In this document: positions 17,424 to 26,230 of the stretch, in pieces | How positions within the stretch are numbered: the stretch's first letter is position 1 | Layout: every line of letters starts with the position of its first letter | Origin: Kineosporia babensis | Lineage (GTDB): Bacteria > Actinomycetota > Actinomycetes > Actinomycetales > Kineosporiaceae | Assembly (NCBI RefSeq): GCF_021129305.1 | Contig: NZ_JAJOMB010000017.1 | Coordinates: 1-64,000, forward strand | Reading direction: 5' to 3' | Length of the DNA: 64,000 nucleotides | Position numbers and translations under genes: made by a program | The notes under the pieces: model-generated | What the model saw: only the letters and a program-made list of their open reading frames with translations | What the model was told of the DNA's origin: nothing | The model's database searches: none

Positions 17424-18695
17424 TTACTTCTGCCGCTGCTCGTACCCGACCAGCTTCACGCAGGTGGTCAGCGCGTAGACGGCCGCCTCGAGATCGCTCT
17501 GGCTCGGGAAGGTCGGGGCGATCCGGATGATCGAGTCGTCCGGGTCCTGGCCCAGCGGGTGGGTGGCACCGGCCGGAGTCAGCACCACGCCGATCTCCGC
17601 GGCCCGGGCGACGATCGCCGAGGCGGTGCCGGCCGGCACCTCCAGGGTGATGAAGTAGCCGCCCTTGGGCTCGGTCCAGGTGCCCAGGCCGGTGCCGCCG
17701 AGCTGCTCGGCCAGGATCCGCAGGGTGGCCTCGAACTTCGGCGCGATCACCGCCCGGTGCTTGTCCATGTGCGCCAGCACGCCCTCGGCGCTGCCCAGGA
17801 AGGTGGCGTGGCGCAGCTGGTTGATCTTGTCCGGGCCGATCGAGCGCTTGCCCAGGTTGCCCAGCCACCACTTGATGTTGGCCTCGGACGCCCCGAAGAA
17901 GCCGACGCCGGCCCCGGCCAGGGTGATCTTCGAGGTGGAACCGAAGACGAACACCCGGTCGGCGTTACCCGCGGCGGTGGCCAGCCCGAGCACGTCGGCG
18001 ACCTCGACCCGCTCCTCGGTGAGGTGGTGCACCGCGTAGGCGTTGTCCCAGAAGATCCGGAAGTCCGGTGCGGCGGTGGGCATCTCGGCCAGCTGCCGGA
18101 CGGTCTCGTCGGAGTAGGTGACCCCGGTGGGGTTGCTGTACTTCGGGATGCACCAGATGCCCTTGATCGAGGCGTCCTCGGCGACCAGTCGGCTGACCAC
18201 GGCCATGTCCGGGCCGGTCTCGGTCATCGGCACCGGGATCATCTCGATGCCGAAGCGCTCGCAGATCGAGAAGTGCCGGTCGTAGCCGGGCACCGGGGCG
18301 AGGAACTTGATCGGGCCCTGGTCGACCCAGCGGGACTCGGCGCCGGGCAGCTTGCTGAGCAGGGCCTGGACGAACGCGTCGTGCATCAGCTCGAGGCTGG
18401 AGTTGCCGGCCGCGAGGAGCTGACCCACCGGGACGTTCAGCAGGTCGGCGAAGATCTGGCGCAGTTCGAGCAGACCGTTCAGGCCGCCGTAGTTGCGGGT
18501 GTCGGTGCCGTCGGCCGCCTTGAAGATCTGGGCGCCGGGCAGCGTGAGCAGGTCGTCGGCCAGGTCGAGCTGATCGGGCGACGGCTTACCCCGGGTGAGG
18601 TCGAGCTTCAGGCCGCGGCCGGCCAGTTCCGAATAGTCCTGGCGAGCGCTGTCGAGGAGCGCGGTGAGGTCCTGCGCGCCCAAGTCGGTGGTCAT
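17424..18695 (-). CDS. aspT: Aspartate aminotransferase, subgroup Ic (class I/II PLP enzyme)
   Basis: 423 residues. The sequence closely follows the Corynebacterium glutamicum type Ic aspartate aminotransferase as I recall it: LKLDLTRGKPSPDQLDLADD, ADGTDTRNYGGLNG, PVPGYDRHFSICERFG, FRIFWDNAYAVHHLT and FGSTSKITLAGAG. In the last, the Lys of STSK is the PLP Schiff-base residue; the Asp and Tyr of DNAYAVH are PLP-binding. The enzyme interconverts aspartate plus 2-oxoglutarate with oxaloacetate plus glutamate in the cytoplasm. It is monocistronic, bounded by a terminator downstream and another gene's terminator upstream. Confidence 0.9.
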   Translation of the reverse strand: MTTDLGAQDLTALLDSARQDYSELAGRGLKLDLTRGKPSPDQLDLADDLLTLPGAQIFKAADGTDTRNYGGLNGLLELRQIFADLLNVPVGQLLAAGNSSLELMHDAFVQALLSKLPGAESRWVDQGPIKFLAPVPGYDRHFSICERFGIEMIPVPMTETGPDMAVVSRLVAEDASIKGIWCIPKYSNPTGVTYSDETVRQLAEMPTAAPDFRIFWDNAYAVHHLTEERVEVADVLGLATAAGNADRVFVFGSTSKITLAGAGVGFFGASEANIKWWLGNLGKRSIGPDKINQLRHATFLGSAEGVLAHMDKHRAVIAPKFEATLRILAEQLGGTGLGTWTEPKGGYFITLEVPAGTASAIVARAAEIGVVLTPAGATHPLGQDPDDSIIRIAPTFPSQSDLEAAVYALTTCVKLVGYEQRQK

Positions 18696-18793
18696 CGTCT
18701 CTCTCCCGGGGAGCTGCTGTGTGGCGTCTGCCGGTCACGACCCTACCGGCGCCCGGCGTTCTCCCCTCACGGATATCGCGCGCAGGACCATTT

Positions 18794-18826
18794 CGCCGGT
18801 CAGCGATTTGCTGTTACTGACCGGCG
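18794..18826 (-). terminator. Hairpin terminator after the CYTH-CHAD gene
   Basis: Exact 10-bp arms CGCCGGTCAG and CTGACCGGCG flank a 13-base loop, 18 bp beyond the stop of the CYTH-CHAD gene on the minus strand. A short T-rich stretch lies next to it. It separates this gene from the aminotransferase downstream. Confidence 0.65.
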
Positions 18827-18843
18827 GTTTCGCAAGATTTACA

Positions 18844-20475
18844 TCAGGCGGGCCAGGCCGCGAGAGCAGCCCGGGCCTCTTCCCACGCTCCGGCGAACAA
18901 CTTTTCGTCGTGCTCGGCCTCGCCGGCGATCCGGCCGTGCAGCAGACCGAACGTAAATCCGTTCTCACCCGCCCCAAAGGCCCGCACCGCCAGATCGCGC
19001 AGCCATTCCCGCTGGACCACCCCGTCCTGGTGGTTGCCCAGAGTCTCGGTGATCGCCTCCATCGCCTTGGCGGCGTTCTTGGCGGGCTTGCCGATGGTCG
19101 GCTTGGCCGCCTCGGCGGCGTACCGGGCGCGCTTGGCCTTGATCCGGATCTCGTGCAGGTGGAAGTCGTGCTCCGGGCTGCCGACCGGCTCCGTGCCCAG
19201 GCCCTCGGCGTGCTCGCGAACCCGGCGGGCGGCCTTGCGGACCATCTTGCGCAGCTCGTCCTCGGCCGGGTTGCTGGCCCGCTCGCTGTACGGCGGGTCG
19301 GTGACGAAGGCTTCCAGGGCGTTGATCAGGGCCAGGTACCGGTCGCCGTCGAGTTCGGTGACGGCGCTCTTGTGGGCGGCCTTGTACTCGGCGTTCATCT
19401 CCAGCCGGATCCGCCGGGCGACCGGGCCGAGCACGAGCTCGGTGGGTAGTTCGGCGATGTCGGCCAGCAGCGCCTCGCGGATCACCTCGGCGTCGCGGAC
19501 CGGGCCGAGCACGTCCGAGCCGAGCCACTTCAGCTCGTTGCGCAGCTCGGTGAGCGAATCCTCGGCGAACAGCGGCTTGAAGCTGGCCAGGGCGGTGCGC
19601 AGGCGGCGGGTGGCCACCCGCATCTGGTGCACCGCGTCCTCCTGGTTCAGGCGCACCCGCGGGTCCATGGCGGTGAGCTGGGCGAACTGCGCGCTCAGGT
19701 ACTCGTGGGCGACGTCTCCGGCGGCGACCGGGGCGATCACCACGGTCTCCTGCGGCTGACGAACCCTGACCGCTTTCTTGCCCTTCTTCTTTTTGGGGGG
19801 CGTGGTCAGGAGCCCCTCCCCGGTCTCGACGACCGGGGCGGGCTCGGGGGTGCCCAGCCGTTCGCCCAGGGCGCGGCTGATCTTGGAGTGCACGTCAGAG
19901 GGGCGGGCACCGTGCTCGAGCAGCAGCTCGCGGGCCGCCTTGAGCAGGTCCAGGTCGCCCTCGACCAGCTCGACCTCGATCTCCCGCCAGGCCGTGGCCT
20001 CGGTCTCCTCGCCCAGGGCATGCGCGGTGACCAGGTCGTCGGCCACCTCGCCGAGCACGGTTCCGTCCTCGGCCCGCAGCTCGCGCACGGTGCGGGTGGT
20101 GGAGATCAGCGCCACCGGGGCCACCTCGGCCCCGCGCAGCTGCACCCGGACCAGGCCGAGCAGGGCGGCCGGGACGGTGCGGACGCTGCGGCCCAGCGGC
20201 TTGTGGATCTCCAGCCGGCTGTCCGCCTCGTCGCCCTTGATCGGCTGCTTCAGCTTCAGGTGCCAGCCCGCGTCCGTGCCGCCGGTACGCCGGCGCAACG
20301 TGGTGCCGGTGCGGATCAGCCGGAAGTCGGCGCTGTCCAGATAGGTGGCCTCGAGCTGTTGTTCCTCGCCCGCGCCGACGGTGGCCACGCCCGGCAGGAC
20401 ACTCAGGTCCGGGAGCGCGAAGTCAGGATCGGCGTCCAGTTTGATCTCGATCTCGTGATGCGTTCCGGCCGCCAC
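18844..20475 (-). CDS. CYTH-CHAD domain protein (polyphosphate-related)
   Basis: 543 residues from GTG with GGGAAGGGAAG upstream. The CYTH domain (about 5-205) opens with HHEIEIKLDAD, the ExExK signature of triphosphate tunnel metalloenzymes, and continues with EATYLDSADFRLIRTG and LKLKQP. A Lys/Pro-rich linker (KKKKGKKAVRV) leads to the CHAD domain (about 255-535), a four-helix repeat protein with conserved basic residues (VHQMRVATRRLRTAL, HEIRIKAKRARYAAE) that bind polyphosphate. The likely substrate is an inorganic or organic triphosphate; the CHAD part targets polyphosphate granules in characterised cases. Confidence 0.92.
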   Translation of the reverse strand: MAAGTHHEIEIKLDADPDFALPDLSVLPGVATVGAGEEQQLEATYLDSADFRLIRTGTTLRRRTGGTDAGWHLKLKQPIKGDEADSRLEIHKPLGRSVRTVPAALLGLVRVQLRGAEVAPVALISTTRTVRELRAEDGTVLGEVADDLVTAHALGEETEATAWREIEVELVEGDLDLLKAARELLLEHGARPSDVHSKISRALGERLGTPEPAPVVETGEGLLTTPPKKKKGKKAVRVRQPQETVVIAPVAAGDVAHEYLSAQFAQLTAMDPRVRLNQEDAVHQMRVATRRLRTALASFKPLFAEDSLTELRNELKWLGSDVLGPVRDAEVIREALLADIAELPTELVLGPVARRIRLEMNAEYKAAHKSAVTELDGDRYLALINALEAFVTDPPYSERASNPAEDELRKMVRKAARRVREHAEGLGTEPVGSPEHDFHLHEIRIKAKRARYAAEAAKPTIGKPAKNAAKAMEAITETLGNHQDGVVQREWLRDLAVRAFGAGENGFTFGLLHGRIAGEAEHDEKLFAGAWEEARAALAAWPA

Positions 20476-20767
20476 TGATCTTCCCTTCCCATGTCTGCGT
20501 CTGCCCTGGTCCTCGCCCGATCGGCGAGATGGCAGGTACTGAATCGACCCCCCGGGCCGCCACCATAAACAACCAAGGTGAACAACTCTGCGTCATCTGT
20601 CAGACCTTGCCTGTTCAGATGGTGTTCACCAACGACAACGTGCGCCCAGCGGCCCCTGGTTCCGGATGGGACCACCGGTACGGACGGGGACGAACCCGCA
20701 CATGCGGACCTTTCGGTTTCGTAGCAAGGTGTTGGACGTGGAGAACAAGGGGTGATCGCTGACTGCC
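20476..20767. other. Divergent intergenic region
   Basis: About 290 bp between the CYTH-CHAD and RNase HI genes. It must carry two divergent promoters. A stretch near 20660-20740 superficially recalls a degenerate tRNA T-arm but does not fold as a tRNA. No gene is supported here. Confidence 0.5.
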
Positions 20768-20773
20768 TAGACT
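20768..20773 (+). promoter_or_regulatory. Predicted -10 box of leaderless RNase HI mRNA
   Basis: TAGACT lies exactly 6 nt before the ATG at 20780, and there is no Shine-Dalgarno sequence. I found no good -35 match. Confidence 0.45.
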
Positions 20774-20779
20774 GGCGCG

Positions 20780-21424
20780 ATGCCGATGACCGCCCGCTTT
20801 CCCACCACCTGCGCCCAGTGCTCGGGCCGGATCATGCCTGGCGAGGAGATCTCCAAAGCCGCTCAGCGCTGGGTGCACTCCACCTGTGCCACCGCGGCCA
20901 GCGAGAACGAGGCGTTGCTGCCCGGTCTGGACACGCCTTCGGCACCGGCCCGGACGGTGAAGAGCGGCAAGGCCCGCCGGCCCGACATGGCCGAGCCCGA
21001 CGGTGCGCTGGAGGTCTGGACCGACGGTGCCTGCTCGGGCAACCCCGGTCCGGGGGGCTGGGCCTGGGCCACCAAGGACGGGCGCCAGGGCAGCGGGGGC
21101 GAGGCCAAGACCACCAACCAGCGCATGGAGGTCAGCGCCGCGCTGAAGGCGATCGAGGCCCTCGATGGCCCGCTGGTCGTGGTCAGCGACTCCACCTACG
21201 TCGTGAACTGTTTCCGCGACGAGTGGTGGAAGGGCTGGCTGGCCCGGGGCTGGGTGAACAGCCAGAAGAAGCCGGTGGCCAACCGGGACCTGTGGGAGCC
21301 GCTGATCGAGGCGTTCCGCGAGCGCGGCGACATCTCCTTCCGCTGGGTCAAGGGGCACTCCGGCGACGCCATGAACGACCTGGTCGATCAGCTCGCCGTG
21401 GAGGCCGGCAAAGCCCAGGTCTGA
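20780..21424 (+). CDS. rnhA: Ribonuclease HI with an N-terminal zinc-finger-like extension
   Basis: 214 residues. Residues about 75-210 are RNase HI with the DEDD residues visible: Asp in VWTDGACSGNPGPGGW, Glu in QRMEVSAAL, Asp in VVSDSTYV, and Asp in MNDLVDQLA, plus the WVKGHSGDAMND flexible-loop His. It removes RNA from RNA:DNA hybrids. The first 45 residues form a separate module, CAQCSGRIMPGEEI then WVHSTC, with a CxxC...HxxC arrangement suited to bind zinc; a ~25-residue Pro/Lys linker joins them. A second ATG two codons in is also possible. It lies 24 bp upstream of the large membrane protein, likely co-transcribed. Confidence 0.9.
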   Translation: MPMTARFPTTCAQCSGRIMPGEEISKAAQRWVHSTCATAASENEALLPGLDTPSAPARTVKSGKARRPDMAEPDGALEVWTDGACSGNPGPGGWAWATKDGRQGSGGEAKTTNQRMEVSAALKAIEALDGPLVVVSDSTYVVNCFRDEWWKGWLARGWVNSQKKPVANRDLWEPLIEAFRERGDISFRWVKGHSGDAMNDLVDQLAVEAGKAQV

Positions 21425-21448
21425 CCGACCAGAGGGAGGCGCCAGAGC

Positions 21449-24064
21449 GTGTCGGGGATCTCGCTCGGACTTCAGAGCCCTTACGGGTACGACGGCGACG
21501 ACCTGACCAGCCCGGCGCAGGCCGCGCGGGCCGGCGCCCTGGTGGACCAGCAGTGGGAGGACGAGCCGGACCTGCCGCTGGAGCTACGGGTGCACGGGGT
21601 GGCCGGCAGCACCGGCTCGGTGATGCTGGAGCATCCCAACGTGGTCAAGGTGGCCGGTAGCGACCCGACCGCGTTCTACCGGCGCTGGAGTCCGGACGGG
21701 GTGGCCCGGGCCTCGGTGCCCTGGCCGCTGGAGGCCTACGTCTGGGGCGGGCTGACCCGGCGGGCGCTGGCCTCGGCGTCCTGGCTGCTGCTCCTGCCGT
21801 TCATGCTCTACAACATCTCGTACTACATGCTTCCGGCCGGCCCGGCCAAGGGCCGGGCCCGGCGGCTGCGCAGCGTCCACGCACTGGCCCGGGTGGTGAT
21901 CCGGCTGCTCGCCCTGGCCGCCACCGCCCAGTTCGTCGGCAGTCTGGTCACGCTCTTCCTGTCCACCGTCGCGTGGCAGAACGGGATCGCCCGGCTCGGC
22001 GTCTCCTGGTGGTGGCTGAGCTGGTACACCGAGGCCTCCACCGCCACCCGGATGTCTGTGGCCACGGTGGCGGTGGCCGTGATCATCGGGGGCCTCTGGT
22101 ACGCGGGTGCCGCCACCGCCGGCCACTACGAAGCGTTCTGCTCCGGCCGCGGCAGCTACGCCCCGGGCGTGCAGGTGGACGGCGAGAACCGGCGCGACCG
22201 GCTGCCTTCCGGCCGGCTCACGCTGCGCGACCGCGGATTCTGGCGGGGTGCGGCCGCGGCCGCCCGACTACGCAACACCCACATCGCCGTCGCCTTCGCC
22301 ACCATCTCGCTGGCCCTGGCCGGCTGCACCGAGAACTTCGGCCTCTGGCAGCAGATCCAGATCGCGGTTTCCGCAGTGATCCTGGCCGGGGCGGTGCTGC
22401 TGGCGGGCTTCGTCGCCGACCGGGACACCGTCGGCGGCAACGACGACACCGCCCGCTTCGCCACCGCGTTCAAGGCCCTGGCCTGGACTTCCGCGCTGGT
22501 GCTGGCGGCCTGGGTGGTGGCCTCGCCGTGGGTGATCGAGCAGGCCCCGATGAATCCGCTGCAGGCCCAGGACCCGCTGCGGCACGCCCCGCACGGCCTG
22601 CTCGGCGCCGTCACCATTCTCACCGTGGCCCAGTTCGGTCTTGCCGCAGTGCTTCTCGTGCTGGTGGCGGTGCTCTTGCGGCAATCGCGCGAGCCCAGCC
22701 AGCCCGGTTGGCAGCCGTTCCTGCGGGGGTACGCCTCGCCGGTGATCGCCCTGCTCGGGATCCTGCTGGGCGGGGTGCTGACCTCGGCGCTGAACCTTTC
22801 GGTGGCGCGGATTTTCGGCGAGCCCACCGGCCTGGCCCTGCACAAGGAGGACGTGGACTGGGACGGCACGATCCTGCTGCCGGACTCGATGTTCGCCTAC
22901 TCGGCCGCCGCAGTGTTCAACCTGGTCCCGATGCTGATCATCGGCGGGCTGCTCTACCTGCGCTATCGCCAGCTGACCAAGCGGTTCCTGGGCGAGGCCG
23001 GGCCCGGACCGGGCCTGGACGGCGGACCGGACCCGGTGATCGAGTGGTACCCGCCGTCGGAGCAGGACGCCCCGCGCGAGGCGGTTCGCAAGGTGGCCAA
23101 GAACTGGGCGCTGGCCTCGCTGACCGACCACGTGGCCGGGGTGATCGCCGGGGTGACGGTGTGCTGGGCGCTCTTCTTCTGGGCCTTCGAGGCGTTCGCC
23201 ATCACCCACACCACCCAGGCCTTCCCCGGTATCGCCGGAGTCGTTCCCACGCTCGGGGTTTTCATCGGCGGGCTGCTGGCAGCGTCGGGCGTGTGGTTGC
23301 TGCGGGCGCAGATCCGCTCGCCCAATGCCCGGAAGACCATCGGGATCATCTGGGACGTGGGCACTTTCTGGCCTCGGGCGGTGCATCCGCTGGCCCCGCC
23401 TTGTTACGCCGAGCAGGCGGTGCCCGAGCTGGTCGACCGGATCTGGGTGCTGACCGGAGCCCGCAAGGCCGAACGCCACACCACTCCGGTACCGGGCGAG
23501 GTGCCCGGCGCGATCCAGGTGATGCCCCGCCATGTGCTGCTGACCGGTTACAGCCAGGGCACCGTGATCAGTGTGGCGGTGGTGGCCCAGCTACCAGAGG
23601 ACGTCCTTGGCCGGGTTTCGTTGCTGACTCTCGCCGCTCCTTTGCGGCGGCTTTACGGGCGGGCCTTTCCGGCCTACTTCGGCTACCAGGCAGCGCTGGC
23701 CCTGCGCGATCTGCTGAGCGACTCCGAACCGGGCCGGACGCCGACCACTGGGCAGGGGCTCCCGTCAGCCGAGCGCGAGCCGTCGGAGATCGAACCGGCG
23801 CCGGAGAATGTGAAGGCCCCGGAGCCACCCCGGCCTCGCTGGCGGAATGTGGTGCGGCGCAGCGACTACATCGGCGGCTGGGTGTTCGGCCTGCCCAAAC
23901 CGTTGCAACGGCCTTCCGCCTGTGGAGAGGTCGACGTGATCAGTCTGGACCCACCGTCACTGGAGCCGGAGCACGGCGCGGTCTTGGCCCCGACGCATTT
24001 CCACTCCTCGTTCTGGCAGGACCCGGTAGTGATCATGCATGCCCGGGAACTGGCCGGGCGCTGA
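21449..24064 (+). CDS. Large polytopic membrane protein with split alpha/beta-hydrolase signature
   Basis: 871 residues; GAGGGAGGC precedes the GTG. An N-terminal segment (LPLELRVHGVAGSTGS, residues 46-61) resembles the oxyanion-hole HG strand of lipase-like hydrolases. About ten membrane spans follow (residues ~110-620), then a soluble part with LLTGYSQGTVISVAVVAQL near residue 695, a GxSxG nucleophile elbow. The end has SFWQDPVV and several histidines (THFHSS), possible acid and base residues. I read this as a hydrolase fold interrupted by a membrane domain, but no named family is recognised. It follows RNase HI by 24 bp and ends at a strong hairpin. Confidence 0.7.
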   Translation: MSGISLGLQSPYGYDGDDLTSPAQAARAGALVDQQWEDEPDLPLELRVHGVAGSTGSVMLEHPNVVKVAGSDPTAFYRRWSPDGVARASVPWPLEAYVWGGLTRRALASASWLLLLPFMLYNISYYMLPAGPAKGRARRLRSVHALARVVIRLLALAATAQFVGSLVTLFLSTVAWQNGIARLGVSWWWLSWYTEASTATRMSVATVAVAVIIGGLWYAGAATAGHYEAFCSGRGSYAPGVQVDGENRRDRLPSGRLTLRDRGFWRGAAAAARLRNTHIAVAFATISLALAGCTENFGLWQQIQIAVSAVILAGAVLLAGFVADRDTVGGNDDTARFATAFKALAWTSALVLAAWVVASPWVIEQAPMNPLQAQDPLRHAPHGLLGAVTILTVAQFGLAAVLLVLVAVLLRQSREPSQPGWQPFLRGYASPVIALLGILLGGVLTSALNLSVARIFGEPTGLALHKEDVDWDGTILLPDSMFAYSAAAVFNLVPMLIIGGLLYLRYRQLTKRFLGEAGPGPGLDGGPDPVIEWYPPSEQDAPREAVRKVAKNWALASLTDHVAGVIAGVTVCWALFFWAFEAFAITHTTQAFPGIAGVVPTLGVFIGGLLAASGVWLLRAQIRSPNARKTIGIIWDVGTFWPRAVHPLAPPCYAEQAVPELVDRIWVLTGARKAERHTTPVPGEVPGAIQVMPRHVLLTGYSQGTVISVAVVAQLPEDVLGRVSLLTLAAPLRRLYGRAFPAYFGYQAALALRDLLSDSEPGRTPTTGQGLPSAEREPSEIEPAPENVKAPEPPRPRWRNVVRRSDYIGGWVFGLPKPLQRPSACGEVDVISLDPPSLEPEHGAVLAPTHFHSSFWQDPVVIMHARELAGR

Positions 24065-24078
24065 ACTGAGCCGGGGCA

Positions 24079-24151
24079 GACCTGACCGCGAGAGTGCAGC
24101 GCCGGTACGGGCGGACCGGCGTCCCTCCTGTCACGCTCTCGCGGTCAGGTC
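24079..24151. terminator. Long nested hairpin terminator
   Basis: Exact 16-bp arms GACCTGACCGCGAGAG and its complement enclose a 41-base loop that itself contains GCCGGT and ACCGGC arms. It lies 14 bp after the large membrane-protein gene. The rest of the gap to 24332 is AT-richer and holds a small TAGGtaattgCCTA hairpin but no gene. Confidence 0.7.
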
Positions 24152-24332
24152 CATGCCCTAAGCCTCGTCGCCTAAAGAGGCCCCTGAGCAGCAAAGATGC
24201 TCCAATCAGGCGTTTGCCTGAGGGCTCGGCATCCCCCGCGCGTCAAAAAGCGGAATGCGATTTCCGACAGCCGGTCAAATAATCGCCGCTAGGTAATTGC
24301 CTAACTACTTAGGGCGATAACTTTGGATGGAT

Positions 24333-26189
24333 TCAGAGCGGCAGGCGATTGATCGGATGGTCACTCGTCCCCCACAGGTACTGCACCGCGTACGCCCGCC
24401 AAGGCTGCCAGGCCTCGGACCGCGCGGTCAGTGGACCAACCTTGTCCGGCAGCCCGAGCCGCCGCGTCGCCTGCCGAATCCCGAGATCGCCCGGAATGAA
24501 CGCGTCCGGATCTCCCAGGGCCCGCATGGCGATCGACTCCACCGTCCACGGCCCGAACCCGGGCAGGGCGTAGAGCTGCTCCCGCGTGGCGTTCCAGTCG
24601 CCCCCGATGCTCAAATCCAAGTCGCCCGCGTTGAGCGCATCGATCAACCCGAGCAGCGTCTGCCTGCGGGTATGCGGCATCGCCAGGGTTTCCGGATCCA
24701 GCCCGGCCAGATCCTGGCTGGTCGGGAACAGGTGAGTGAGGCCCCCGCCCGGATCCTCGATCGGCCGGCCGTGCGCCTGAACCAGCCGGGCCGCATGCGT
24801 GCGCGCCGCCGCCGTGGAGACCTGCTGCCCCAGCACCGCCCGAATGGCGAACTGCTCCGGCTCGGCAATCCGCGGCACCCGACGCCCGGGATTCTTGGCC
24901 ACCAGCGGCGCCAGCACCTCATCCCGCGAGAGCTGCTCGTCCACGGCGACCGGGTCGGCATCCAGGTCGAGCAGCCAGCGGCAGCGACTGATCGCCGCGG
25001 TCAGGTCACGCAGGTCGGTCAGCCAGAGCTGGCAGGCGATGTGGTCGGGCCTCGGACTGAGCGCAGCAACGGCATGGCCACCAGGAAGATGAAAGGCGCA
25101 GCGATAAGCCCCATCACGCCATTCCTCGACTCCGGGAACGGCGGTGGCGGCCAGGTGCCCGAACAAGTTGTCGGGGCAGAGGGGCTGCCGGAAAGGAAGT
25201 TTCAGAGAGATGGAACCAGGGACGCTCGGCGCACCGAAGGCGCCAACGGAACCAAAGTGCTTCTCCAACCCTGCACCCGGCCCACGCTCTGCCACGCTGG
25301 ACGACACCGCAGCAGCCGACCCCGCACCCCGGCGCGCCCTGCTGTCACCCGAGCCACTCTTCCCCGCGGCGGTCTTCCCCGCGACTGTCTCCCCCACAGC
25401 TGTCTTTCCCGCAGCTGTCTTTTCCGCAGCTGTCTTTTCCGCAGCTGTCTCCCCTGCAGCCGTCCTTTCCACAGCCGCCCTTCCCACAGCCCTCCTTCCC
25501 ACAGCCGGCCTTCCCACAGCCGCCTGACCCGAGCCAGCGTCTGGCCCGACCGCCCTTCCCACGCCCCTTCTTCCGGCGGGGGCCACGGGCTGGGCGGCGC
25601 CGCGGATGCCGGCCTTGGGCCTGGGAGCCGAGCGGAGTTCTCCCGGAGTCAGGGCGTAGACCTCGCGCACGGTCTCGTTGAACGAGCGCACGCTACTGAA
25701 TCCGGCAGCCAGGGCGATCTCGGTGAAGGGCAGGTCTGTGCCCTCGATCAGGAGCCGGGCCGACTGAGCCCGCTGCATCCGGGCCAGGGCGAGCGGACCG
25801 GCGCCCACCTCGGCCATCAGATGCCGCTCGATCTGGCGCACGCTGTAGCCCAGCCGGGCGGCCAGGCCGGGCACTCCGCCGCGATCGACCACGCCGTCGG
25901 CGATCAGGCGCATCGCCCGGGACACCAAGTCGGCGCGGATGTTCCATTCCGGCGATCCGGGGGCGGCATTGGGGCGGCAGCGCTTGCAGGCCCGGAACCC
26001 GGCTCCGGCGGCGGCCGCGGCACTGGGGTAGAAGCGCATGTTCTTGGGCTTGGGCGGCACCACGGGACAGCTGGGGCGGCAGTAGATCCGGGTGGTCACT
26101 ACGGCGGTCCAGAAGAAGCCGTCAAAACGCTCGTCTTTCGCCTGGACGATGCGTACGCAGCGCTCGGCGTCCTGGTACAGCGACGTCAT
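24333..26189 (-). CDS. alkA: Ada-like/AlkA fusion: DNA-3-methyladenine glycosylase with metal-binding and AraC domains
   Basis: 618 residues from the ATG at 26189, preceded by AGGAGGGG. Residues 1-80 form the Ada metal-binding domain with four cysteines (RC in DAERCVRIVQ precedes; YCRPSCP and CKRC are the ligands); the cysteine equivalent to Ada Cys38 lies in IYCRPSC. An AraC helix-turn-helix spans ~85-180 (EIALAAGFSSVRSFNETVREVY). A low-complexity linker of eleven AAGKT-like pentapeptides follows. From ~325 is an AlkA-type glycosylase with the helix-hairpin-helix ending GFGPWTVESIAMRALGDPDAF, whose Asp is catalytic. It should sense and excise alkylated bases. Confidence 0.9.
   Translation of the reverse strand: MTSLYQDAERCVRIVQAKDERFDGFFWTAVVTTRIYCRPSCPVVPPKPKNMRFYPSAAAAAGAGFRACKRCRPNAAPGSPEWNIRADLVSRAMRLIADGVVDRGGVPGLAARLGYSVRQIERHLMAEVGAGPLALARMQRAQSARLLIEGTDLPFTEIALAAGFSSVRSFNETVREVYALTPGELRSAPRPKAGIRGAAQPVAPAGRRGVGRAVGPDAGSGQAAVGRPAVGRRAVGRAAVERTAAGETAAEKTAAEKTAAGKTAVGETVAGKTAAGKSGSGDSRARRGAGSAAAVSSSVAERGPGAGLEKHFGSVGAFGAPSVPGSISLKLPFRQPLCPDNLFGHLAATAVPGVEEWRDGAYRCAFHLPGGHAVAALSPRPDHIACQLWLTDLRDLTAAISRCRWLLDLDADPVAVDEQLSRDEVLAPLVAKNPGRRVPRIAEPEQFAIRAVLGQQVSTAAARTHAARLVQAHGRPIEDPGGGLTHLFPTSQDLAGLDPETLAMPHTRRQTLLGLIDALNAGDLDLSIGGDWNATREQLYALPGFGPWTVESIAMRALGDPDAFIPGDLGIRQATRRLGLPDKVGPLTARSEAWQPWRAYAVQYLWGTSDHPINRLPL
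25356..25520. repeat. 15-bp tandem repeat inside alkA (11 units)
   Basis: Eleven consecutive 15-bp units with plus-strand consensus TGTCTTTCCCGCAGC run from 25356 to 25520; the middle four are nearly identical and the ends diverged. On the coding strand each unit encodes a pentapeptide such as AAGKT, AAEKT or AVGRR. The length is a multiple of 15, so copy-number change would not shift the frame. Confidence 0.85.
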
Positions 26190-26230
26190 GGCCCCTCCTG
26201 ACTCCCGATGATGCTCCTCCCGTTCGCCGT

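Noticed and set aside
20660-20740. A possible tRNA or tRNA fragment
   Set aside because: A GGGTTCGTCC-like T-arm appears on the minus strand, but no acceptor or anticodon stem pairs correctly and the conserved A58 is missing.
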